In this document: positions 47,993 through 58,589 of the stretch, piece after piece
Position numbering within the stretch: position 1 is the stretch's first letter
Layout: the number at the start of each line of letters is the position of its first letter
DNA from: JARFQH01 sp963825595
GTDB lineage: Bacteria > Desulfobacterota > Desulfobacteria > Desulfobacterales > SG8-13
Length of the DNA: 64,000 bases
Direction of reading: 5' to 3'
NCBI GenBank assembly: GCA_963825595.1
Contig: CAWGUE010000024.1
Location: forward strand, 1-64,000
The notes under the pieces: generated by a model
The model's database searches: none
Seen by the model: only the letters and a program-made list of their open reading frames with translations
Told to the model about the DNA's origin: nothing
Translations under genes and position numbers: made by a program

Positions 47993-49045
47993 ATGGCACA
48001 GATTGATTTTGGCGGTATGGTGGAAGAAGTGACGACTTCCGATGAGTTTTCACTTCAAAAGGCCAGAGAAGTTCTGAAAAACGAAACCGTGGCCGTACTC
48101 GGATACGGCGTCCAGGGGCCGGGTCAGGCCATGAATATGAGGGACAACGGCATCCGGGTGATTGTGGGCCAGCGGGAGAACGGCAACTCCTGGGACCGGG
48201 CGTTGGCTGACGGCTTTGTCCCCGGTGAAACACTATTTCCGTTGGAGGAAGCGGCCCGCAAAGGTACGATCGTCCAATTTCTTCTTTCCGATGCCGGGCA
48301 AATGCAGACATGGGAAAAAATCAAAGCCTGCCTGAACCCGGGCGATGCACTATGCTTCTCGCATGGGTTTTCTATTGTTTACAAAGACCAAACCGGTATT
48401 GTCGCACCCCAAAACGTCGATGTCATTCTGGTGGCGCCCAAAGGATCCGGGCGCACCGTGCGCACGAACTTCCTCGACGGCAGCGGCATCAATTCCAGTT
48501 ATGCCATTTCCCAGGATTATACCGGCCAAGCCAAGGAGCGAACCCTGGCGCTGGGAATCGCCATCGGATCAGGATATCTTTTTCCCACCACTTTCGAGAA
48601 CGAGGTCTACAGCGATCTGACTGGTGAACGCGGCGTGCTGATGGGTTGTCTGGCCGGAACGATGGAAGCCCAGTACAACCTGTTGCGCAAGCACGGACAC
48701 AGCCCCAGTGAGGCCTTTAACGAAACCGTCGAAGAGCTGACCCAGAGTTTGATCCGCCTGGTTGCCGAAAATGGCATGGACTGGATGTTCAGCAACTGCA
48801 GCACCACGGCCCAAAGGGGCGCCCTGGATTGGGCACCCAGATTCAGAGATGCGGTCGCCCCGCTGTTCGATGAGCTTTACGATAATGTGTTAACCGGCAA
48901 GGAGACCCGACGCGTGCTCGATGTCAACACCGCACCGGATTACAGAGAGCGTCTGCAGAAGGAACTGGACGCCATCCACGAATCCGAGATGTGGCGCGCC
49001 GGTGCTGCCGTGCGTTCACTGCGACCGGAAAACAGACGCCGGTAA
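47993..49045 (+). CDS. ilvC: Ketol-acid reductoisomerase (class I)
   Basis: A 350-residue enzyme isomerising and reducing acetohydroxy acids with NAD(P)H and Mg2+. Rossmann motif LGYGVQGPGQAMNMRDNG and the following VGQRENGNSW loop set the cofactor site; the C-terminal knotted domain has the metal ligands in FENEVYSDLTGERGVLMG (Asp/Glu) and ETVEELTQSL. The single-domain length marks class I. It starts 93 bp after ilvN, with AAAGGGG upstream. Confidence 0.95.
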   Translation: MAQIDFGGMVEEVTTSDEFSLQKAREVLKNETVAVLGYGVQGPGQAMNMRDNGIRVIVGQRENGNSWDRALADGFVPGETLFPLEEAARKGTIVQFLLSDAGQMQTWEKIKACLNPGDALCFSHGFSIVYKDQTGIVAPQNVDVILVAPKGSGRTVRTNFLDGSGINSSYAISQDYTGQAKERTLALGIAIGSGYLFPTTFENEVYSDLTGERGVLMGCLAGTMEAQYNLLRKHGHSPSEAFNETVEELTQSLIRLVAENGMDWMFSNCSTTAQRGALDWAPRFRDAVAPLFDELYDNVLTGKETRRVLDVNTAPDYRERLQKELDAIHESEMWRAGAAVRSLRPENRRR

Positions 49046-49179
49046 CGTTCACATGCCGGCTGTCAGCGACCGATATCCATGAGCAGCCCGCCGGCTCACG
49101 CACAGTGCCCCGAAGCGCCGGTATTTTTTATGAATCGATTTTAAGGTCGCAGCAACCCACGGAAATATTGGAGCATGTC

Positions 49180-50883
49180 ATGACCCCGATACTTTTGTAC
49201 GACACCACCCTGAGAGACGGCACCCAGGGAGAAAACATCAATTTCTCCGCCGAAGAAAAATTGAAAATCGCCAAGCGGCTCGATGATATCGGCATTCACT
49301 ACATCGAAGGCGGGTGGCCGGGATCCAACCCCAGGGACAAAAAATTCTTCGAGCTCGCCGCATCGGTAAACTTCCGTAATGCCCGCCTCACGGCTTTCGG
49401 CTCGACGCGTCGACCCGGCACCTCTCCGCAAGACGACGCCAACGTAGCGGCCCTGATCGAAAGCGGCACACCGGTTGTCACCATATTCGGAAAAACCTGG
49501 GACCTGCACGTCGAACAAATCATGGACAACACCCTTGAAGAAAATTTGGCCATGATCAAAGATACCGTTGCCTACTTGAAGACCGAGGGACGTGAAGTCA
49601 TTTACGATGCCGAACATTTTTTCGACGGCTACCGTGGAAACCCCGATTACGCCATGCAGACCCTGTATGCGGCCCTCGATGCCGGAGCGGACGCTCTGGT
49701 TCTCTGCGATACCAACGGCGGCACCCTCCCCTTCGACGTCGACACGGCTACGCGCTTCGTCTGCAAGGCCGTTGACGTCCGTCAGAAGGCTGACAGTGAC
49801 GCCCCACCGGTCACGATCGGCATCCATACGCACAATGACTGCGGCCTGGCCGTGGCCAACACTATCACCGGTGTCCGCGCCGGCGCAACGATGGTACAGG
49901 GAACCATCAACGGTTACGGCGAAAGATGCGGCAATGCCGACCTCAACTCGATCATCCCGATTCTGTGCCTTAAAATGAATTTGAAATGCATGTCGTCGGA
50001 AAACCTCGCCAAACTCAAATCGATCTGCCGCTTTGTCAGCGAAACCGCTAACCTGGTGCCGATAAACACGCGCCCCTTTGTGGGCAGGAGCGCCTTCGCC
50101 CACAAGGGCGGCATCCACGTCAGTGCGATTATGAAGTTGCCGCGGGCCTATGAACATATAGACCCCGGCCTGGTGGGCAACCACCGGCGCGTGTTGGTCT
50201 CCGACCTCTCGGGAAAGAGCAACGTCGTTTACAAAGCCAGGGAACTCGGTATCGACCTGGACGCCAATGGAAGCGACAGCCGGCAGATCGTCACCCGGAT
50301 AAAAGATCTGGAGGAACAAGGGTACCAGTTCGATGTGGCCGACGGTTCGTTCAAAATCCTGTTGGAGAAATTCACCGAACAGTTCAAACCCTATTTCGAA
50401 TTGGAGTCGTTCCGGGTCACCATCGAGAAAGACCAGGACCTGCCCTGCAGCGCCCACGCAACGATAAAGATATCCGTTGACGGCCGGCAGGAGATCACCG
50501 CCGCCGAAGGGCGTGGACCGGTGAGCGCCCTTGACAACGCCCTCCGCAAAGCGCTCGACCGTTTTTTCCCGGATCTGGACGCCATGCGCCTGGTCGACTT
50601 CAAAGTGCGTGTCATCGACGGCCGCGATGGAACGGCGGCCAAGGTCCGGGTCTTCATCGAGTCCCGGGATCAGGACGACCTGTGGAGCACCATCGGTGTC
50701 TCCGAAGACATTATCGAGGCCAGTTGGCAAGCCCTGGCAGACAGCTTCCATTACAAGCTCGCCCAGGTGAAAGACCGGCCGAATGACCGCGAAACAATCG
50801 ACACTGATCGGCAGGTTGCAGGCTGGCGGACAGTTAAATCCACCGGCTTGAAACAGGAGTTCAACCCAACAACCAGGAGTTAA
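49180..50883 (+). CDS. cimA: Citramalate synthase
   Basis: Condenses pyruvate with acetyl-CoA to (R)-citramalate, the first step of isoleucine synthesis without threonine. The 567-residue protein has the HMGL-like TIM barrel with LYDTTLRDGTQGENINFS, the typical CimA sequence IHYIEGGWPGSNPRDKKFF, metal-site HTHNDCGLAVAN and a C-terminal LeuA-type dimer/allosteric domain (about 400-530). ATG 49180 is preferred, with GGAG 6 nt upstream; the frame is open to 48991 and would overlap ilvC. It sits between ilvC and leuA, which supports a branched-chain role. The long open frame on the opposite strand is a GC-bias shadow. Confidence 0.93.
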   Translation: MTPILLYDTTLRDGTQGENINFSAEEKLKIAKRLDDIGIHYIEGGWPGSNPRDKKFFELAASVNFRNARLTAFGSTRRPGTSPQDDANVAALIESGTPVVTIFGKTWDLHVEQIMDNTLEENLAMIKDTVAYLKTEGREVIYDAEHFFDGYRGNPDYAMQTLYAALDAGADALVLCDTNGGTLPFDVDTATRFVCKAVDVRQKADSDAPPVTIGIHTHNDCGLAVANTITGVRAGATMVQGTINGYGERCGNADLNSIIPILCLKMNLKCMSSENLAKLKSICRFVSETANLVPINTRPFVGRSAFAHKGGIHVSAIMKLPRAYEHIDPGLVGNHRRVLVSDLSGKSNVVYKARELGIDLDANGSDSRQIVTRIKDLEEQGYQFDVADGSFKILLEKFTEQFKPYFELESFRVTIEKDQDLPCSAHATIKISVDGRQEITAAEGRGPVSALDNALRKALDRFFPDLDAMRLVDFKVRVIDGRDGTAAKVRVFIESRDQDDLWSTIGVSEDIIEASWQALADSFHYKLAQVKDRPNDRETIDTDRQVAGWRTVKSTGLKQEFNPTTRS

Positions 50884-50908
50884 TTCAATGAATGAAGGTG
50901 CCCACGCC

Positions 50909-50942
50909 GCAGGTCAGGTTGTCGAAACCGTCCTGCGGCCCA
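50909..50942. other. Hairpin between cimA and leuA
   Basis: GCCGCAGG and CCTGCGGC form an 8-bp perfect stem near 50909-50942 with further pairing inside the loop. A T-rich stretch (ATTTTTTC) follows after about 15 nt, so it may be a weak terminator or processing site that lowers leuA expression. Confidence 0.5.
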
Positions 50943-51045
50943 TGCTCCATCATATTTTTTCTCAATCGTCTTTTTTGCTGATAACTTAGGGGTCGCGCGG
51001 CCGTCCAAAAGCATCTCGCCCCCCTGCCAACCGAGGAGAAAAGAT

Positions 51046-52605
<1,560 letters not shown>

Positions 52606-52704
52606 AAGACCTGATCACCTTTTTTCACTTAGGATTTGTGTAATTAACGGACCATAATTTTAGTCGATCTGGCCAATATTGATACTTCAACTGAGTAAAA
52701 TAAA

Positions 52705-52753
52705 TTTCAAAATAATAAAGCCCGGTGATATTCCGGGCTTTATTATTTTGAAA
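52705..52753. terminator. Bidirectional terminator with 21-bp perfect stem
   Basis: Bases 52705-52725 and 52733-52753 are perfect reverse complements with a 7-nt loop. The GC core is GCCCGG/CCGGGC, and the outer parts are A/T-rich so that either strand ends in a U-rich run (CTTTATTATTTT on plus). It lies after leuA and before the convergent alanine operon. Confidence 0.92.
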
Positions 52754-52813
52754 ACAATTTGTATTCGCCACAATTATCGTGCAAATAGATTGATCTAATC
52801 TTAATAATAATTG

Positions 52814-52848
52814 AAAAAGGCCAACCACAATATATGGTAGTTGGCCTT
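52814..52848 (-). terminator. Terminator of the alanine operon
   Basis: On the minus strand AAGGCCAAC (52840-52848) pairs with GTTGGCCTT (52817-52825), and the stem runs straight into TTTTTC. It lies 30 bp past the small gene at 52878. Confidence 0.8.
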
Positions 52849-52877
52849 CATTGTTTCAGTGTTTTTAAAAGTTTCGC

Positions 52878-53024
52878 TTAATAGCAGCAATCGTTTCTGT
52901 TTATTTTTCCATCAAAATAAAAGATATCAACACTTTTGGGGACGGTATTATATTTCAGATTACTAGATGTTTCTGCGATATCAAAGATAATTTTCGAGAT
53001 TGATCTTGTGAGGCCGATCCTCAT
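52878..53024 (-). CDS. Small protein (48 residues) at the end of the alanine operon
   Basis: ATG 53024 is preceded by AAGGAGG with ideal 7-nt spacing. The peptide begins MRIGLTRSISKIIFDIAE and ends NRNDCCY; it has no transmembrane helix and I do not recognise it. It starts 38 bp after alsT, and a terminator follows it, so it would be the last gene of the alanine operon. The start region is an inverted repeat: GAGGCCGATCC (53010-53020) faces GGACCGGCCTC (53025-53035) with the start codon at the loop, so the ribosome site could be hidden in a hairpin. A longer frame from 53132 overlaps alsT and lacks a ribosome site. Confidence 0.5.
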   Translation of the reverse strand: MRIGLTRSISKIIFDIAETSSNLKYNTVPKSVDIFYFDGKINRNDCCY

Positions 53025-53061
53025 GGACCGGCCTCCTTGGTTCAGAATATTACGGTTGCGG

Positions 53062-54447
53062 TTAGTCTTCCTGTTGCACCTGAACGGGCTCCTCGCCACC
53101 GCCCGACGATGAGAAATATCCGCGGGTTTCACGGAAGATGACCGGTGAAAGGGCCAGGAGTCCGATTAAGTTCGGAATGGCCATCAATCCATTAAAGGTA
53201 TCCGATAGCGACCATACGAAATCCAGCTTGGCGATTGCACCCACCCCCACCATCAACACAAAGAGGTAGCGATAGGGTTTGACCGCTTTTTCTCCCAAGA
53301 TATATTCGATCGACTTTTCACCGTAGTAACACCACCCCAAGATAGTGGAATAGGCAAACATGATCAAGCCGATGGTAACGACATAGTGGCCCCCGGGCAT
53401 ACCGCTTTGAAAGGCAAAAGTGGACAATTCCGCCCCGGTTTTCCCGCTGTCCCAGGCGCCGGTAAGGATCAACACTAGGCCGGTCATAGTGCACACGACA
53501 ATCGTATCGATAAAGGTCTGGGTCATGGACACCAGAGCCTGGGTGACCGGATGTTTGGTCTGGGCGGCGGCGGCGGCGATCGGTGCACTTCCCAGGCCGG
53601 ACTCGTTGGAAAATACCCCGCGCGAAACTCCCATGCGGATGCCCATCATCACGCTGGCCCCCAAGAACCCGCCCGAAGCCGCCGTGGGCGTGAACGCCTG
53701 CTTGACGACCATGGCAAGCGCCGCGGGAATGCCGGTAATGTTGAGCACCAGGATGATCAAGGCGCCGGCCATGTAAAAGATGATCATGATCGGCACCACC
53801 ACGCCGGTGACTTTGCCGATGCTCTTGATGCCGCCGAGAATGACCAGGGCGGTGAAGATCATCAGCACGACACCCGTGACCCAGAATGGCACGTGGAAGG
53901 TTGCGTTGACGGCATCGGCCACCGAGTTGGACTGGACCATGTTGCCGATTCCAAAGGCTGCCACGGAGGCGAAAAGGGCAAAAATGAAGCCCAACCACTT
54001 CCAGCCCAGCCCCCGGGAGATGTAGTACATGGGCCCGCCGCTCATGTCACCTTTCTCGTCCTTGATCCGGTATTTGACGGCTAAAACCGCTTCCGAATAT
54101 TTGGTGGCCATGCCCACCAGACCGGTGATCCACATCCAAAACAAGGCGCCCGGTCCGCCGGCGGCAATGGCCGTGGCCACGCCGGCAATGTTGCCGGTCC
54201 CTACGGTGGCCGACAAAGCGGTCATCAAGGCCTGAAAATGCGTGATGTCACCCGGCTCATCGGTTTCTTCCTTTCTTTTTACCAGCGCTAGCCAAAGCGC
54301 GTGCCACAGTTTTCTGAACTGTATGCCCCTCAGGACGATTGTCAAATAGAGCCCGGTACCGACAAGAAATATCAGCATGGGCGGGCCCCAGGCAAATGCC
54401 CCGACCTGACCCACCAAGTTTTCTATGGAGCTAAATATACCGTTCAT
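53062..54447 (-). CDS. alsT: Sodium:alanine symporter
   Basis: A 461-residue inner-membrane carrier of the AGCS family, importing alanine (or glycine) with Na+. Family motifs include GTGNIAGVATAIAAGGPGALFWMW, KYSEAVLAVKYR and SNESGLGSAPIAAAAAQTKHP. About ten transmembrane helices. GGGGAGG lies upstream of ATG 54447. Its place after two alanine dehydrogenase genes and a binding-protein gene supports alanine as substrate. Confidence 0.94.
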   Translation of the reverse strand: MNGIFSSIENLVGQVGAFAWGPPMLIFLVGTGLYLTIVLRGIQFRKLWHALWLALVKRKEETDEPGDITHFQALMTALSATVGTGNIAGVATAIAAGGPGALFWMWITGLVGMATKYSEAVLAVKYRIKDEKGDMSGGPMYYISRGLGWKWLGFIFALFASVAAFGIGNMVQSNSVADAVNATFHVPFWVTGVVLMIFTALVILGGIKSIGKVTGVVVPIMIIFYMAGALIILVLNITGIPAALAMVVKQAFTPTAASGGFLGASVMMGIRMGVSRGVFSNESGLGSAPIAAAAAQTKHPVTQALVSMTQTFIDTIVVCTMTGLVLILTGAWDSGKTGAELSTFAFQSGMPGGHYVVTIGLIMFAYSTILGWCYYGEKSIEYILGEKAVKPYRYLFVLMVGVGAIAKLDFVWSLSDTFNGLMAIPNLIGLLALSPVIFRETRGYFSSSGGGEEPVQVQQED

Positions 54448-54486
54448 GTTCTTCCTCCCCGTTAACGTATTTGAAAAGAGCTTTTT

Positions 54487-55740
54487 TTACTCCTTCTCGA
54501 CAACGTATTCCATTCGATAGGTCACGATTTTGCCGTTTTGAAACTGCCATATCTCTATGGGTGCCAGTACATCGCCGTTGGCGTCGAAATCGACCGATCC
54601 CGAAGCCCCTTCGTAGTTGATCGGTTTGCCGGCCTTGAGCTCCGCAAAGGCTTTTTCGAATTCACCCGGTCCAATGAAGGCGCCCGGTGGATTGGCCACC
54701 TCGCGGAGGAGATCCCGGATGTTTTTAGATGTCGGCTCGAGACCTTTTACTTCGGCAGCGTAGGCCGCCAGACCAATGACCGCCATCGCATCATAGGTGT
54801 TGGCGATAAACGGGCTCTTGGGAAGCTCTCCGAATCGGGCCGTGTAATCGGCGTTGAATTTCAAAGAAGCTTCTCCTGTCGGGGCCCCGGGTGCCGTACC
54901 CATCATCCCCTCGAGTTTTTCCGGGCCGACCGCAGCAGCCAATTCCTCGGATTTCGTCCCGTCACAGAAGAGAAAATGTTTCGCATTATAGATATCAATG
55001 GCTTCTTTAATATAGACCTTGGCATGCTCCGGATAGCTGAAGGCACACAGCACATCGGATCTCCCCGAACGGAAGGGCCTGGTGGAATACATTCTGGCGT
55101 AGGCGTTGCGCAGGTCGGCCGCATAGGATTTTGCCACCGCCTCGCCGTGGGGTAGCATCGTGTAAACGGTTCCACCGTGCTTGACAAAGGTTCTTCTGAA
55201 CTGATCCGCCAGCCCCTGGCCGTAGGCGTTGTTCACGTACATGACCGAGGCGGTTTTATACAGACCGGCCGCCAGCCGGCCCAAAACAGCCCCCTGGAGC
55301 GCATCCGAGGGGCAGGTACGAAACAGAAAATCCTTTTCCTTATCTTCCGGTAAATCCGTGATAAACGGAGACGTCGCTCCCGGGGTAATCATCAGGACGT
55401 TGTTGGGGCTTGTGACAGATTCAGCCACGGGAACGATCACCCCGCTGGAAGAAGATCCGATAATTACTGCCACCTTGTCTGTGGCGATCAGTTTTTGGGC
55501 CGTTTTTTTAGCGGGTTCTGCTGCTGTTTGACTGTCTTCGTGGACGAATTCGATGGTAAAGCCGGCCGCTGCCATTTGTTCGGCCGCCAATTCGGCCGCA
55601 TTCTGATGTCTGGGTCCCCAATCTTTTAAGGCACCGCTGTGATCGAAGAGAGTTCCCACTTTCACCCCCCCCGCCAGTACGATCGAAGAAAAGGGCACCA
55701 AGAGTATGCTGAACAAAACGAGCAAAGTTAGCTTTTTCAT
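54487..55740 (-). CDS. Periplasmic amino-acid-binding protein (LivJ-like, type 1 fold)
   Basis: A 417-residue exported protein: signal peptide MKKLTLLVLFSILLVPFSSIVLA, then a Peripla_BP_6-type two-lobed domain (VGTLFDHSGALKDWGPRHQNAAELAAEQM in outline; IIGSSSSGVIVPVAE). Such proteins feed branched-chain-type ABC transporters. No permease or ATPase gene is near, so it is an orphan in an operon with alanine dehydrogenases and an alanine symporter. It could bind alanine and work with a transporter coded elsewhere, or act as a sensor. The ribosome site is AGGGGAGG just before ATG 55740. Confidence 0.88.
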   Translation of the reverse strand: MKKLTLLVLFSILLVPFSSIVLAGGVKVGTLFDHSGALKDWGPRHQNAAELAAEQMAAAGFTIEFVHEDSQTAAEPAKKTAQKLIATDKVAVIIGSSSSGVIVPVAESVTSPNNVLMITPGATSPFITDLPEDKEKDFLFRTCPSDALQGAVLGRLAAGLYKTASVMYVNNAYGQGLADQFRRTFVKHGGTVYTMLPHGEAVAKSYAADLRNAYARMYSTRPFRSGRSDVLCAFSYPEHAKVYIKEAIDIYNAKHFLFCDGTKSEELAAAVGPEKLEGMMGTAPGAPTGEASLKFNADYTARFGELPKSPFIANTYDAMAVIGLAAYAAEVKGLEPTSKNIRDLLREVANPPGAFIGPGEFEKAFAELKAGKPINYEGASGSVDFDANGDVLAPIEIWQFQNGKIVTYRMEYVVEKE

Positions 55741-55855
55741 AAGACCTCCCCTTTCAAGGAAAATTTGGCCTTGTGTTGCGGACAGCCGGGAGCAGCATCA
55801 AACATGCTCCCAGCGCTATCCGCGGTGATGGTGTCTTTTTAGGGCAGGAAATAAA

Positions 55856-56968
55856 TCAAATGAGCTCATCAATCGGTGTGTACTTGAGAGTTAGTGCATC
55901 GGAAACGCCCCTGAAGGTGACCTTGCCCTGGACCACATTGGCCCCCCGTTTTATTTCGCTGTTTTCCTGCAGGGCATTTTTCCACCCTTTGTTGGCAATC
56001 TCGAGAACATAGGGCAATGTTGCGTTGGTCAAGGCAAGCGAAGAGGTGCGGGGTAAAGCTCCGGGCATATTACTGACGGCATAATGAACGATGGTGTCGA
56101 GAATGTACGTCGGTTGGTGATGGGTCGTTTCTTTGGAGGTTTCGAAGCATCCGCCCTGGTCGATGGCGACATCCACCAGCACCGTGCCTTTTTTCATGGT
56201 TTTTAGCATTTCGCGGGTGACCAGAACAGGGGTCCTGGCACCGGGCACTAGTGCCGCACCCACCACCAGGTCCGCCTTGGTGATCAGATCGCGGATGGCC
56301 GCCGGGCTTGACCTTACGATAAAACAGTTTGCGGGCATCACATCGCTCAGATACCGCAGCCGCTCCAGATCGATGTCGAGAACATAGACGTTGGCCCCCA
56401 AACCGGAGGCCATTCTGGCGGCATTGCCGCCGACCACGCCGCCGCCGAGGATAACCACCGTGGCCGGATCGACACCGGGAACCCCGCCGAGCAGAACGCC
56501 GTGGCCCCCCTGCGCCATTTCCAGGTACTTGGCCCCCTCTTGAACGGCCATCGGTCCGGCGACCTCGCTCATGGGCTTAAGCAGCGGCAGAGACCCGTCT
56601 TCCTTTTGGATCGTTTCATATGCGATATTGATCGAACCGGTTTCAATCAGCTGGTGGGTTAAATTTTCCGAAGCGGCCAGGTGAAGGTAAGAGAAATAAA
56701 TCTGGTCCTCCCTGAGGAGATCAAATTCGGACGCTTGCGGCTCCTTGACCCGCAGAATCATTTCAGAACGGTTAAATATATCGTGGGGTGACGCCACGAT
56801 CTCCGCCCCGGCGTGCTCATAATCGGCGTCCTCGAACCCACTGGGTTTGCCGGCATGCTTTTCGATCAAAACCGTATGCCGGTTTTGCTTCATGACTTCC
56901 ACCCCCACCGGTGCCATGGCGACGCGATTCTCATCCGCCTTGATTTCTTTCGGTATTCCTACAATCAT
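55856..56968 (-). CDS. ald: Alanine dehydrogenase, copy 1
   Basis: NAD-dependent oxidative deamination of L-alanine to pyruvate and ammonium. The 370-residue protein has the family start MIVGIPKEIK, substrate Lys in LRVKEP, catalytic His in SYLHLAA, the NAD motif VILGGGVVGGNAARMA and catalytic Asp in DVAIDQGGCFE. It follows the closely related ald copy 2 (145 bp apart). Compared with that copy, several surface segments differ, so this is an old duplication and not a recent one. Confidence 0.94.
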   Translation of the reverse strand: MIVGIPKEIKADENRVAMAPVGVEVMKQNRHTVLIEKHAGKPSGFEDADYEHAGAEIVASPHDIFNRSEMILRVKEPQASEFDLLREDQIYFSYLHLAASENLTHQLIETGSINIAYETIQKEDGSLPLLKPMSEVAGPMAVQEGAKYLEMAQGGHGVLLGGVPGVDPATVVILGGGVVGGNAARMASGLGANVYVLDIDLERLRYLSDVMPANCFIVRSSPAAIRDLITKADLVVGAALVPGARTPVLVTREMLKTMKKGTVLVDVAIDQGGCFETSKETTHHQPTYILDTIVHYAVSNMPGALPRTSSLALTNATLPYVLEIANKGWKNALQENSEIKRGANVVQGKVTFRGVSDALTLKYTPIDELI

Positions 56969-57113
56969 GGCTATTTTCCTTTGTGATAAAAGAATCCGTT
57001 TGTCGGTTTCTTGAAATGGAGACCCCCGTTATAGAATTGCAACGCCGGTCGTGATGGCTTACCGGATTGACGGATCCAGCAGCCATCCGGCACACTTTTC
57101 GTCACGCGTCATC

Positions 57114-58226
57114 TTAAAGCAGCTCATCGATGGGGGTGTAATCAATACCGAATGCATCGGCCACCGCTTTATAGGTTACTTTGCCGTTGATAACATTGGC
57201 GCCCAATTTGATATCGTTGCTCGCCTTCATGGCCGTCTTCCAGCCTTTGTTGGCAATCTCGACCGCATAGGGAAGAGTGGCATTGGTCAGGGCCATGGTC
57301 GAGGTTCGCGGCACCGCCCCGGGCATGTTGGCCACGCAATAATGCACCACACCGTCGACCACATAAATCGGATCGCCGTGGGTCGTGGCTTTCGAGGTTT
57401 CGAAGCAGCCGCCTTGGTCGATGGCGACATCCACCAGGACAGAGCCCGGTTTCATGGTTTTGAGCATTTCTCTGGTAATCAACTTGGGCGCTTTGGTGCC
57501 TGGAATCAGCACGGCGCCGACGACGACGTCGGCCGTCTTGATGAGTTCCCGGAGAGTGGCCGGGCTGGAAAACAAGCCGAAGCAATTGGCCGGCATCACA
57601 TCGCTCAAATACCGCAAGCGGTCCAGGTTCATGTCGAGGATATACACCTTGGCGCCCAGGCCGCAGGCCATCTTGGCCGCGTTGGTGCCGACGATGCCGC
57701 CGCCGATAACAACCACATTACCCGGATCCACTCCCGGCACGCCCCCCAGCAACACCCCGTGACCACCCTGGGCCATTTCCAGGTACTTGGCCCCCTGCTG
57801 GATCGCCATTCTTCCGGCCACCTCGCTCATGGGGGTCAACAGCGGCAAGGAGCGGTCCGGCATCTGAATGGTTTCATAGGCAATGCAGACACTTTTACTT
57901 TTGATAAGGGCCTTGGTCAGCTCTTCTGCCGCTGCCAGGTGCAGATAGGTAAAGACAATCTGACCTTCCCGGATCAGCTCGTACTCAGGCGGCAGCGGTT
58001 CTTTCACATGCATCACCATGTCGGATCTTTCAAATATTTCGCGGGCTGTTGCGACCATCTCGGCACCGGCTTTGATGTAGGCTGCATCTTCGAAACCGCT
58101 GCCGCTGCCGGCACCCTTTTCTACCAGCAACTTGTGGCCATTGGCGATCATGACCTCGACACCGGCCGGCGTCATACACACACGATTTTCCTCTGTCTTG
58201 ATTTCTTTTAAAATTCCAACGATCAT
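57114..58226 (-). CDS. ald: Alanine dehydrogenase, copy 2 (first gene of operon)
   Basis: A second alanine dehydrogenase of 370 residues with every catalytic residue kept (HVKEP, TYLHLAA, VVIGGGIVGTNAAKMA, DVAIDQGGCFE). ATG 58226 is chosen: AAAAGGAGG lies upstream and the sequence then starts MIVGILKEIK as in copy 1; the longer frame to 58316 crosses the sigma-54 promoter. It is the first gene after that promoter, and is followed by ald copy 1, the binding protein, alsT and a small protein. The operon would let cells live on alanine as carbon and electron source. Confidence 0.94.
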   Translation of the reverse strand: MIVGILKEIKTEENRVCMTPAGVEVMIANGHKLLVEKGAGSGSGFEDAAYIKAGAEMVATAREIFERSDMVMHVKEPLPPEYELIREGQIVFTYLHLAAAEELTKALIKSKSVCIAYETIQMPDRSLPLLTPMSEVAGRMAIQQGAKYLEMAQGGHGVLLGGVPGVDPGNVVVIGGGIVGTNAAKMACGLGAKVYILDMNLDRLRYLSDVMPANCFGLFSSPATLRELIKTADVVVGAVLIPGTKAPKLITREMLKTMKPGSVLVDVAIDQGGCFETSKATTHGDPIYVVDGVVHYCVANMPGAVPRTSTMALTNATLPYAVEIANKGWKTAMKASNDIKLGANVINGKVTYKAVADAFGIDYTPIDELL

Positions 58227-58299
58227 AGTTTTCCTCCTTTTGTTTTTAGGGTTAATAGAGTTGCCTTGATCGACAACCTTCGGTTTCAATCGATTTAAG

Positions 58300-58316
58300 A
58301 GCAAGATGCTTGCCAC
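58300..58316 (-). promoter_or_regulatory. Sigma-54 promoter of the alanine operon
   Basis: On the minus strand GTGGCAAGCATCTTGCT matches the -24/-12 consensus TGGCACG-N4-TTGCW with one difference (C to A after TGGCA) and correct GG-to-GC spacing. It lies about 75 bp before the first ald start codon. Confidence 0.85.
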
Positions 58317-58480
58317 ATCCTCTGATGCGGAAGAGAATTGACGGTTGAAGGGCGGAACTGAACCGAATTCAGATGGGAAATGAAAATCAGTTAAATATTT
58401 AATATTACAATATCAAATGGTTATGATTTTATTGGGAGCTATAGGAATAAACAGGGGGGAGATCGTCGAATCAGGTCGAA

Positions 58481-58500
58481 ATATACTCAGTTCAGTATAT
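58481..58500. promoter_or_regulatory. Palindromic upstream site, probable activator-binding site
   Basis: ATATACT-N6-AGTATAT is a perfect inverted repeat with the half-site spacing of TyrR boxes. It lies about 175 bp upstream of the -24 element, the usual range for an enhancer site. A weaker palindrome, TGTAAT-N16-ATTACA (58540-58567), lies next to it. Both are between the activator gene and its likely target. Confidence 0.6.
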
Positions 58501-58589
58501 AGTGTACGTAATTGGCAACATACCGTTCCAAAAGAATCTTGTAATTAAATTAAATCATTTTATTACAGTATGTTAATAGTGACGGTTCA

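Noticed and set aside
49141..50751. 536-codon open frame on the minus strand opposite cimA
   Set aside because: It is the GC-bias shadow of cimA: no ribosome site, no known fold, and codon phase mirrors the real gene.
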